Part shown: positions 1-5,730 of the stretch, piece after piece
Numbering within the stretch: the stretch's first letter is position 1
How the letters are laid out: each line of letters starts with the position of its first letter
Origin: Methanobacteriota archaeon
Lineage (GTDB): Archaea; Thermoplasmatota; Thermoplasmata; RBG-16-68-12
Direction: 5' to 3'
Length of the DNA stretch: 8,708 nucleotides
NCBI GenBank assembly: GCA_005878995.1
Contig: VBME01000067.1
Span: 1-8,708 of the forward strand
Program-made: the position numbers and the translations under genes
Notes under the pieces: model-generated
What the model was told of the DNA's origin: nothing
Databases searched by the model: none
The model's input: the letters and a program-made list of their open reading frames with translations, nothing else

Positions 1-216
1 GCTTTGCACGAAGCCGCGACCTGCCGTTACGATGAGCGTCTGACCGACTGGATGGGAATGCCACGCTGAGCGAGCGGCGGGTTCGAACGTAACGCTCGCC
101 CCTTGCACGCGTCCGGGCGCGGTTGATCGGAACAGCGGTTCGAGTCGCACTTTACCGGTGAACGATTCCATAGGTCCCTCGCTCGACGATCGAGAACCGC
201 TTCTCTTGATGTCCAT
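1..216 (-). CDS. Cupin-domain protein, 3' end cut by window edge
   Basis: This is a partial gene: the first 72 codons are in the window and the rest lies left of base 1. It starts at ATG 216-214, eight bases after a clear AAGGAG ribosome-binding site (225-230). Residues 50-72 carry the first cupin motif. The W-H-S-H-P segment at 52-56 provides metal-ligand histidines H53 and H55, Q59 sits where many cupins have Glu, and a T-A-G-R-G turn follows at 64-68. The N-terminal part, with an F-T-G-x-V-R segment followed by P-L-F-R, resembles small stand-alone cupins of about 130 residues that often sit beside carboxymuconolactone-decarboxylase-like or dehydrogenase genes. The substrate is unknown; a cytosolic metal-binding beta-barrel enzyme is expected. 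The gene lies 26 bp downstream of the dehydrogenase on the same strand, so the two are probably co-transcribed. The second cupin motif is not visible. Confidence 0.85.
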   Translation of the reverse strand, partial: MDIKRSGSRSSSEGPMESFTGKVRLEPLFRSTAPGRVQGASVTFEPAARSAWHSHPVGQTLIVTAGRGFVQS

Positions 217-242
217 ATGCTTCACTCCTTCTCTCGCTCGAC

Positions 243-1295
243 TCACGCGCCAAAGCTGGCGCCGTCGATCACAAACCGGTAGTGCACGTCGCCGCGCTCC
301 ATGCGTGCATAGGCGTCGTTGATCTGCTTCGCCGTGATGAGTTCGACGTCCGCGACGACTCCATGTTTCCCGCAGTAGTCGAGCATCTCCTGCGTCTCAG
401 GAATCCCGCCGATGTTGGAGCCCGCGAGCCGTCTGTTGCCGTGGATGAGCATGGCCGCGTCGAGAGGGGTGGAGGCGGGCGGCAATCCCACGAGGACCAT
501 GGTCCCGAAATTCCGCAGGAGCGTCAACTGCATGTTGAGATCGTGCGGCGCGCTCACCGTATCCACGATGAGGTCGAACGTCCCTTCAAGGGCCTCGAGC
601 GCGCCAGGTTCCTTCGTGGCGACGAATCGCTTGGCGCCCAGCCGAGCCGCGTCTTTCTCCTTGTCGCGCGACCCGCTGAGCACCGTGACGTCCGCACCCA
701 TCGACGCACCAAACTTCACCACCATGTGGCCCAGACCACCCAGGCCCACGACGGCGACCTGGTCGCCTCGCTTGCACCCGAATTGCCGTAGAGGCGAGTA
801 CGTGGTAATGCCGGCGCACATGAGCGGTGCGGCACGCGCTGGGTCCAGTCCCTTCGGGACGCGCACCACGTAGCGCTCGTCAACGACCATGTCCGCCGTG
901 TACCCTCCGTATGTCCAGTTCTGCCCGTCCCGCTCGAGGCTGTCGAACGAGAACGTGACGCCCTCCACGCAGAACATCTCGCGGCCCGCGCGGCACTCCG
1001 GGCATGTGCGACACGAATCGACGATGCAGCCCACGCCGACGAGGTCGCCCTCGCGGAATCGGGATGCGCTCGCCCCTAGGGATAGGACGCGGCCGACGAT
1101 CTCGTGGCCTGGAACGACCGGAAAATGCGTGGTCCCCCAGTCGTCGTTCACCTTGTGCACGTCGCTGTGGCAGATGCCGCAATACAGAATCTCAATCTCG
1201 ACGTCGTGCGATCCCGGATCGCGCCGCTCGATTGTCATGGGCGCAAGCGGCGCCTTGGCCGCGCGGGCGCCGTAGGCAGGAGTCTTCTTGGTCAT
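243..1295 (-). CDS. NAD(P)-dependent zinc alcohol dehydrogenase, YahK/cinnamyl-alcohol-dehydrogenase type
   Basis: This 350-residue enzyme interconverts aldehydes and alcohols using a nicotinamide cofactor, and is probably a broad-range cytosolic aldehyde reductase. Its length and sequence closely match the E. coli YahK family. Catalytic-zinc ligands are C42 (in C-G-I-C-H-S-D), H64 with E65 (P-G-H-E) and C160. Structural-zinc cysteines are C95, C98, C101 and C109. The cofactor loop G-L-G-G-L-G-H is at 184-190. The beta-strand end after it reads L-S-G-S-R (206-210), with no acidic residue, as in NADP-preferring cinnamyl-alcohol-dehydrogenase relatives; NADP(H) use is an inference. The conserved G-G-I-P-E-T-Q-E segment is at 296-303 and H-Y-R-F-V-I-D at 338-344. 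I chose ATG 1295 because family proteins begin about there. The open frame continues 63 codons upstream, but that stretch is arginine-rich, unlike the family, and runs into the acetyltransferase. No clear ribosome-binding site precedes this ATG. The cupin gene follows 26 bp downstream. Confidence 0.95.
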   Translation of the reverse strand: MTKKTPAYGARAAKAPLAPMTIERRDPGSHDVEIEILYCGICHSDVHKVNDDWGTTHFPVVPGHEIVGRVLSLGASASRFREGDLVGVGCIVDSCRTCPECRAGREMFCVEGVTFSFDSLERDGQNWTYGGYTADMVVDERYVVRVPKGLDPARAAPLMCAGITTYSPLRQFGCKRGDQVAVVGLGGLGHMVVKFGASMGADVTVLSGSRDKEKDAARLGAKRFVATKEPGALEALEGTFDLIVDTVSAPHDLNMQLTLLRNFGTMVLVGLPPASTPLDAAMLIHGNRRLAGSNIGGIPETQEMLDYCGKHGVVADVELITAKQINDAYARMERGDVHYRFVIDGASFGA

Positions 1296-1405
1296 GGCCA
1301 GGCGAGAACCGGTGCTCGGGTAAGTCTCTTGTGCAGCCCTCCGGATGTGAACCCATACGAGTCTAATCCGACGTTCTGTAAGCTGTGCGGGAATCTCCTT
1401 GCGAC

Positions 1406-2098
1406 TCACTCGATCTCCCAATCCTCCCCGTAGCACACGGCCCCGACCTTCTCGGCGACCCGTTGCGAGGCAACATTCTCCCATGACGTACTGTAAAGAG
1501 GCAGAAGTCCCCGGCGGCGGACCGCGGTAGCCCAGGCGGCGACCGCTGCCGTGGCATGGCCCCTGCCGCGCATCGAATCCAGGGTCTCAACGCCCGCTTC
1601 GGCACCCAAGGCGGAAAGGCGGGCGCAGTAGCAAATCGACACGGCGCTTCCGTTCACGACCGCCGCGGTGACTGGTCCGATGTCGACGTCGGCCGTCAGA
1701 TGCGGGAGCATCCACGAAAATCCGGCCTCGAGCATGCGGCCCCTCTCCTTCGTAATCAACGCCGCGTCTGTGGGCTCTTGCGTACCTTCCGGAATCAGAT
1801 ATGCCGGCCCGCGGTACTCCCGGGTGATTGGGCCATGCCCTTCGAGCGCGGCTCGAATCGCCGAGGCAACGCGTGGCGGACGAATCAGGTCTTTGGCCGA
1901 TGGCTCGGATCGGCAGAGCACCTCGAGCTTGCGCGCCAAGTCGTCGGGAATGTCGTGGCGAAAGAGCCAGGTGTTGCCATCCTGCCTTCGCCCCATGAAG
2001 AATCGGGGCGGACCGCCCGGGCGGCTCCACGGTCGACCTAACGAACGGATTCGACCGGCCGCGTCGCATTTGAAGAGGGTCGCGATATGGATCCTCAT
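1406..2098 (-). CDS. GNAT-family N-acetyltransferase with long N-terminal region
   Basis: This 230-residue protein should transfer an acetyl group from acetyl-CoA to an amine; the acceptor is unknown. The GNAT fold occupies about residues 100-228. The acetyl-CoA pyrophosphate-binding motif is R177-G-R-G-H-A182, fitting [Q/R]-x-x-G-x-[G/A], followed by an alanine-rich helix. N208, S211 and the A-E-K-V-G-A end (215-220) match the usual N-x-x-S-x-x-x-x-x-K-x-G motif. The first ~100 residues (R-F-F-M-G-R at 32-37, then G-N-T-W-L-F-R-H-D at 41-49) form an extra N-terminal region that I recall from a subset of bacterial GNATs, and it may hold the acceptor site. ATG 2098 is preferred because AGGTGA lies seven bases upstream; a GTG at 2125 would add only nine residues. 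It is separated by 79 bp from the fusion gene upstream and by 110 bp from the dehydrogenase downstream, so co-transcription is uncertain. Confidence 0.9.
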   Translation of the reverse strand: MRIHIATLFKCDAAGRIRSLGRPWSRPGGPPRFFMGRRQDGNTWLFRHDIPDDLARKLEVLCRSEPSAKDLIRPPRVASAIRAALEGHGPITREYRGPAYLIPEGTQEPTDAALITKERGRMLEAGFSWMLPHLTADVDIGPVTAAVVNGSAVSICYCARLSALGAEAGVETLDSMRGRGHATAAVAAWATAVRRRGLLPLYSTSWENVASQRVAEKVGAVCYGEDWEIE

Positions 2099-2105
2099 CG
2101 ACTGC

Positions 2106-2111
2106 TCACCT
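2106..2111 (-). promoter_or_regulatory. Ribosome-binding site of the GNAT gene
   Basis: The minus strand reads AGGTGA, complementary to the 16S rRNA 3' end, with a seven-base spacer to ATG 2098. This site decides between ATG 2098 and the in-frame GTG 2125, which has no comparable site. Confidence 0.6.
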
Positions 2112-2149
2112 GATTCGGGGCTCACGTTTCCAGACCCCCGACCGACATG

Positions 2150-2172
2150 CGCTCTCAGGCCGTAGCAGAGCG
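2150..2172 (-). other. Hairpin just downstream of the PCD-VOC gene
   Basis: CGCTCT at 2150-2155 pairs perfectly with AGAGCG at 2167-2172 around an 11-base loop. The hairpin begins five bases past the fusion-gene stop codon on the minus strand. No T-tract follows on that strand, so it is not a classical intrinsic terminator. It may stabilise the mRNA end or be chance. Confidence 0.25.
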
Positions 2173-2177
2173 ACCGG

Positions 2178-2840
2178 TCAATCGCGGCTCATCGTCGTGG
2201 CGACGTCGGCGAGGTTGCCCTCGGCATCGGCCAGTGTCCACCAGGCGGGCGCGTACTTGTCGGTGACGAGGCGGCCGCCTGCGGCGATCGCGGCGGCGAT
2301 CCGCGCCTTGGCCTGGTCCGGCGGCACCCAGATGTCGAGGTGGATCCGGGTGACCTGCGGGTCGGGCGTGTCGATCTTCTGGAACCAGATCGACGGCCCG
2401 CGGCCGAGTGGATCGACCAGATCCTCGGGGCTGTCCTCGCGGTCCTGGTATCCGAACACGGCACGCCAGAACGGCTTCACCTTGGGGATGTCAAATGCGT
2501 CGATCGTGATGAGGACCGTCTCCACCATCGCGGGGTCGGCGGGGACGCCCAGCTTGCGCGCGATCGCCGAGATCTTCCGAGCCCACTCGAGGTCGCGCTC
2601 GCTCAGCCCGTAGTAGTCGGCCGCGACGGTGATCAGCCGCACGATCACGCCCTCGTGCCGCAGGTCAAGGTCCGGGGGATGGTCCTCGAGGCCGGCCAGC
2701 TCGCTGATCGCGTTCACGAGCCGGGTGCCGGCCGCGAACGACCCGGTGCGGAAGTATGCGCACGCTCCTTCGCCCACCACACGCCAATCCTCGACGCCCT
2801 TGGACTCGTGGAACCGCCGCATTGTGATCCAGTCGCTCAT
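2178..2840 (-). CDS. Fusion protein: pterin-4a-carbinolamine-dehydratase-like domain plus VOC/glyoxalase-like domain
   Basis: This 220-residue protein has two domains. Residues ~5-98 resemble pterin-4a-carbinolamine dehydratase (PCD/DCoH), which recycles oxidised tetrahydropterin. The visible signature is E-D-H-P-P-D at 52-57, then D-L-R-H-E-G-V-I-V-R-L-I-T (59-71) and Y-G-L-S-E-R-D-L (77-84). Residues ~105-216 resemble a VOC domain (glyoxalase/bleomycin-resistance fold), with H167-L-D at the first strand end and the A-W-W-T-L-A-D-A-E-G-N segment at 199-209. I recall this fusion from Actinobacteria, usually without an assigned function. Oddly, the family's H-H-P reads H54-P-P here, and the position usually T-H reads T71-V72, so two of the three dehydratase histidines appear to be lost. 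The domain may bind rather than dehydrate pterin. ATG 2840 matches the family start and has a weak GGTGA four bases upstream. The frame stays open 46 codons further, but that stretch lacks family character. Confidence 0.88.
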   Translation of the reverse strand: MSDWITMRRFHESKGVEDWRVVGEGACAYFRTGSFAAGTRLVNAISELAGLEDHPPDLDLRHEGVIVRLITVAADYYGLSERDLEWARKISAIARKLGVPADPAMVETVLITIDAFDIPKVKPFWRAVFGYQDREDSPEDLVDPLGRGPSIWFQKIDTPDPQVTRIHLDIWVPPDQAKARIAAAIAAGGRLVTDKYAPAWWTLADAEGNLADVATTMSRD

Positions 2841-3143
2841 GCTCTCACCGTAACCCCTCGAATGCGCGAACGGTCGCAAGCTATAAGACGATTCATGGGA
2901 CCGAGGCGCGTTGCCGAGTTCCGCTCGAACCGCGAAGCTGCCCCGCCGTCGGGAGGTTCGGACGATGCCCCATCTCACCCACCGCCACGAGCTGCAGCAT
3001 CCATCTCTTCGTCGCTCAGCACCGGACTCGCGACACGAGATCAGGGAGTGGACCCACGTCAGATGCTCCGGGTCGGGAGCATTTCTTCGACAGATTTGGC
3101 TCTTCCTTCAGGCGACGCGCCTTGTCGAATTCGCCAGTGCGAC
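2841..3143. other. Gene-free region between glycosylase and PCD-VOC genes
   Basis: This ~300-bp stretch carries no convincing gene; short frames on both strands lack family character and consistent codon bias. It holds an 18-bp palindrome at 3064-3081, listed separately. It also has a TTATAG element on the minus strand (2881-2886), 40 bases before the PCD-VOC ATG. That element could be a -10 hexamer or an archaeal-type TATA box, but no matching -35 or BRE is evident, so it is only a candidate promoter. Confidence 0.5.
3064..3081. repeat. 18-bp palindrome, copy 1 (TGCTCC-N6-GGAGCA)
   Basis: The plus strand reads TGCTCCGGGTCGGGAGCA: two perfect 6-bp arms around GGGTCG, extended to 7 bp by A3063/T3082. 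It lies 62 bp past the glycosylase stop and 223 bp before the PCD-VOC start. A near-identical copy (16 of 18 bases) sits at 5480-5497 upstream of the oxidoreductase. It could be a regulator operator, a transcript-end hairpin or a small dispersed repeat. A T-rich run (ATTTCTT) follows on the plus strand, where there is no upstream gene to terminate. Confidence 0.5.
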
Positions 3144-4433
3144 TCAACGAAGCGAACTCCTCCATGCCTTCGGAACGCGAGCCGTGTACTCGACTTCCTT
3201 GGCCCCGAGAAATTCTGCCAGATGATCGATCGTCTCCCCGATCTTCCGCGAGACCTCCTTGTCGCCAGGTGCACCCGGCTCTGCATGGACCGAATTGATT
3301 AGGAGCTTTCCGTTCTCCCTATCCATCTTGGGGTCAACGTGGCCGATAAACCGGTCTCCCCATAGGATGGGGAGCACGTAGGTCCCGAACTTTCGTTTGT
3401 TTTGGGGCAGGTAGTTTTCGTGGACGTACTCGAAGCCGAAAAGTCGACTCGTCATCCCTCGGAGGACGGTCAGATTGTCGAAGGGGGCCAGCAGGGACAT
3501 CCGCGGCTCCCACGCGTCAGAATCCATCGATTCAAGGAGTGGGACGTCCAGAGCATGGACATATCGCTCGGCCTTGCCACCAAGCCCGGTGATGTGGACC
3601 CGATGGATCGTCGCTTCCGCCTCCAAATGTTCCAACGCCTTTTTCAGGTTGAGATAGCGACCGCGCAGAAAGTAGAGGTTGATCTCGGAAGGGGATGCCG
3701 TGCCGAGGGCTCGGATCGTCCGCTCTGCGCCTTCCCTCTCCGCTTCTTGCTCTGTGAGCTCCTTCCTCTCGACCCAGCTCGGGAGGAAGTCGTCCGATAA
3801 GCCCCAGATTTTCTGGTTCCCCTCGTGGCCGACGACCATCACGTCTCCGCTCATTTGCAGGTGGAAGAGCGCGGTGGACACATGGCTTCCCGAGGTCCAT
3901 CCGTCGACACTTCGCTTGGTTCGAACATATTCTTCAAATTCGCTCACTCGGAGCGGTCCCTTCTTGAGCTCTTGCAGGATTTTCTTTCGCAGTTCGGTGT
4001 TCTTCGCCTGCCACTTCCTGGCTCGGTCCCTCCATCCTCCCCACGACTTGGAAAGGGATTCCGGATATCGTCTCATCAACGAATGGTGGAGCGGATAGTC
4101 TTCGGTGAGCACGATCGAAGCAGCGTGGGACCAATGTTCGAAGAGCTTCTTCTCGTCCCAGAGCAGGCGATCCAGGTCCGACAAAAGGAACGGGCCGAGC
4201 CGGCTCCAGAGGACGAACACATGGGACGGTGCGACGACGCTGACCGGATCCAGTTGCACGTAGCCCAGGTCGCGTATCACGGAGAGGATCGCTTCGCGTC
4301 CTGAACCGGTCGGCAACTTGCCCGCAAGATGCTGCTTCGTTACCGCCAGACGCCTCGCGCATTCCAGGGACGTCGAAATGGGTGTCTCGCTCAACGCGTT
4401 CTCCTGGCTCGACTGGCCCTGTCCGAATGTCAC
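3144..4433 (-). CDS. Winged-helix DNA glycosylase of the YcaQ/AlkX-AlkZ family
   Basis: This 429-residue protein belongs to the HTH_42 family (YcaQ; AlkZ-like), whose members excise alkylated bases and unhook interstrand crosslinks. Q60-L-D62 in the G-Y-V-Q-L-D-P segment matches the family's catalytic Q-phi-D/Q motif. The Q-phi-D form is that of AlkX/YcaQ-like members, as opposed to Q-phi-Q in AlkZ. Other family landmarks are F98-E-H-W-S-H (98-103), L-L-A-P-F-D-N-L (314-321), and Y-V-L-P-I-L-W-G-D-R-F-I-G-H-V-D-P-K (352-369). The length is close to the family norm of about 400. As listed it starts at GTG 4433, overlapping the oxidoreductase stop in a GTGA. An in-frame TTG at 4394 has AGGAG six bases upstream and gives 416 residues. 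Both leave the fold intact. It is probably translated from the oxidoreductase mRNA. The family call is firm; the substrate is inferred. Confidence 0.92.
   Translation of the reverse strand: MTFGQGQSSQENALSETPISTSLECARRLAVTKQHLAGKLPTGSGREAILSVIRDLGYVQLDPVSVVAPSHVFVLWSRLGPFLLSDLDRLLWDEKKLFEHWSHAASIVLTEDYPLHHSLMRRYPESLSKSWGGWRDRARKWQAKNTELRKKILQELKKGPLRVSEFEEYVRTKRSVDGWTSGSHVSTALFHLQMSGDVMVVGHEGNQKIWGLSDDFLPSWVERKELTEQEAEREGAERTIRALGTASPSEINLYFLRGRYLNLKKALEHLEAEATIHRVHITGLGGKAERYVHALDVPLLESMDSDAWEPRMSLLAPFDNLTVLRGMTSRLFGFEYVHENYLPQNKRKFGTYVLPILWGDRFIGHVDPKMDRENGKLLINSVHAEPGAPGDKEVSRKIGETIDHLAEFLGAKEVEYTARVPKAWRSSLR
4401..4405 (-). promoter_or_regulatory. Possible internal ribosome-binding site for a TTG start of the glycosylase gene
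   Basis: The minus strand has AGGAG with a six-base spacer before an in-frame TTG (4394-4392). No comparable site precedes GTG 4433. If used, the first 13 codons of the listed gene would be leader. A chance Gln-Glu codon pair (CAG GAG) could also produce the match. Confidence 0.4.
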
Positions 4434-5404
4434 ACGGTGATGACGATCTTTCCTCGAGCGTGTCCCTCTCCTAGATAACGTAACGCCGCGGGGACCTCAC
4501 TTAACGTGTATTGCCGATCAATGACCGGCGTGACCTTCCCGGCGTCCATGAGCTCCTTCAGAAGAGTCAGGTCCTCCTTGTTGCGCTTCGCGATGAACGA
4601 AACCAGCTTCTGCTTCCTCCGGAGGCGCGACACCAGGGGCGCCGTGAGAAGGGGGAGAATCGATATTTTCTTGCGGCCCGATTGTCCAACCATTACGAGG
4701 GTCCCGTTCGGGCTCAATACGCGCCGGCACTCGGAGAATGAATGGTTCCCGGCGACGTCGAAGATCAGGTCATAACGCGCACCATCTCGCGTGAAGTCCT
4801 CTCGGGTGTAATCGATGACCCGGTCGGCGCCAAGCGACCGGACCATGTCCACGTTCCTCGGGCTGCACACCGCAGTCACGTCCGCTCCGAACGACTTGGC
4901 GATCTGCACGGCAAACGTACCCACGCCTCCCGACGCACCGTTGATCAGGACCTTCTGCCCCGGCCGAATGTGTCCTTTGTCACGAAGGCCCTGAAGGGCG
5001 GTGATTGCCGCCACAGGTACTGCGGCCGCTTGCTCGAACGTCAGGTTGGCCGGCTTCCGGACGATTCCAACCCTGCGAACGGAGACATACTCGGCAAAGG
5101 TCCGTATGCTCATGCCGAAGACCTCATCGCCGGGTTGAAATTCGGTCACGTTCCCGCCAACCGCCTCGACCCGCCCCGCCAAGTCCCCTCCCAAAACAGC
5201 GTTCTTGGTCCTGGGCTTGAACAGCCCGCCCAGCATCAAGCGGATGATGTACGGCTTGCCTCTCATGGAGTGCCAGTCGCCTGCATTGACGGAGGCCGCC
5301 TGAACCCGTACCAGCACGTGATCGTCCTCGACGGCCGGCTTCTCGATCTCTCGGAGTTCGAGGACATCCGGTGAGCCGTACTTGGATCGGACAATCGCTT
5401 TCAT
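4430..5404 (-). CDS. Zinc-free NAD(P)-dependent oxidoreductase, quinone-oxidoreductase-like MDR family
   Basis: This 324-residue medium-chain dehydrogenase/reductase should move hydride from NAD(P)H to quinones, enones or similar electrophiles. The N-terminal catalytic domain (about 1-125) opens with M-K-A-I-V-R and contains A-A-S-V-N-A-G-D-W-H (36-45), G-G-D-L-A-G-R-V-E-A-V-G (72-83) and P-G-D-E-V-F-G (91-97). The Rossmann domain has the cofactor motif N155-G-A-S-G-G-V-G162 and D216-V-A-G-N. The catalytic and structural zinc ligands of the alcohol dehydrogenase at 243-1295 are absent, which places it in the zinc-free quinone-oxidoreductase branch. ATG 5404 is well supported: AAGGAGG (5410-5416) lies five bases upstream, the best ribosome-binding site in the window. 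It is the first gene of a two-gene unit with the glycosylase, whose GTG start overlaps its TGA by four bases. An 18-bp palindrome lies 75 bp upstream. Substrate unknown. Confidence 0.93.
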   Translation of the reverse strand: MKAIVRSKYGSPDVLELREIEKPAVEDDHVLVRVQAASVNAGDWHSMRGKPYIIRLMLGGLFKPRTKNAVLGGDLAGRVEAVGGNVTEFQPGDEVFGMSIRTFAEYVSVRRVGIVRKPANLTFEQAAAVPVAAITALQGLRDKGHIRPGQKVLINGASGGVGTFAVQIAKSFGADVTAVCSPRNVDMVRSLGADRVIDYTREDFTRDGARYDLIFDVAGNHSFSECRRVLSPNGTLVMVGQSGRKKISILPLLTAPLVSRLRRKQKLVSFIAKRNKEDLTLLKELMDAGKVTPVIDRQYTLSEVPAALRYLGEGHARGKIVITV

Positions 5405-5730
5405 TGGATCCTCCTTCGCTTCGGTCGGATGCCAGCGGGGTACTTAGCCCTTCACCCCTGGAGGAGACGCATACGAGCCTGCTCCCCGTCGGGAGCACTC
5501 GATTTTTGCCGACACAGTCCAGTCGGCTATCGCCCTGATGGCTACTCAACCGTCGGCCTCGACGTCATGCTCTGCGACTACCTTTTCGATGGGAACGTTG
5601 CGAAGTATCGAGGTTGGCGCGCGCAGCCGCAAGAGCTCGGCCGGGTGGACGGCCAGTCAGCCAACTATCACGGACGATAATCGCCAGCAACGGATTTATC
5701 GAACCTGGCGCGGCTGGGTACGGCCGTTCT
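5405..5730. other. Gene-free region between divergent genes
   Basis: This ~325-bp spacer separates the minus-strand oxidoreductase from the plus-strand unknown gene and must hold both promoters. It contains the second copy of the palindrome (5480-5497) and the oxidoreductase ribosome-binding site (5410-5416). Two weak AT-rich elements on the plus strand, GATAAT at 5676-5681 and TTTATC at 5694-5699, could be a -10 or TATA box for the unknown gene, but neither has a convincing partner. The open plus-strand frame from 5614 shows about 50% GC at third codon positions, unlike the coding part downstream, so I treat it as untranslated. Confidence 0.5.
5480..5497. repeat. 18-bp palindrome, copy 2 (TGCTCC-N6-GGAGCA)
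   Basis: The plus strand reads TGCTCCCCGTCGGGAGCA: perfect 7-bp arms around CGTC. It differs from copy 1 (3064-3081) at only two central bases. A TTTTT run at 5503-5507 makes it terminator-like in the plus direction, but no plus-strand gene lies upstream in the window. Its place 75 bp before the oxidoreductase ATG also suits an operator. Together the two copies bracket the oxidoreductase/glycosylase pair. Confidence 0.5.

Noticed and set aside
1296..1484. 63-codon N-terminal extension of the alcohol dehydrogenase
   Set aside because: It would overlap the acetyltransferase 3' end, is arginine-rich and goes beyond the normal family start.
1696..1712. GATGC-GGGA-GCATC hairpin, partly resembling the 18-bp palindromes
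   Set aside because: It lies inside the acetyltransferase coding sequence and shares only the GGGAGCA part; codon constraint explains it.
2841..2978. 46-codon N-terminal extension of the PCD-VOC protein
   Set aside because: The family begins at the M-S-D-W segment; the extension is Ser/Arg-rich and covers the candidate promoter.
2340..3302. 320-codon open frame on the plus strand across the PCD-VOC gene and the spacer
   Set aside because: It crosses a firmly identified gene on the other strand and a spacer, with no recognisable domain.
5676..5681. GATAAT as a bacterial -10 box for the unknown gene
   Set aside because: No acceptable -35 hexamer lies 16-18 bp upstream, so it is mentioned only as a weak element of the spacer.
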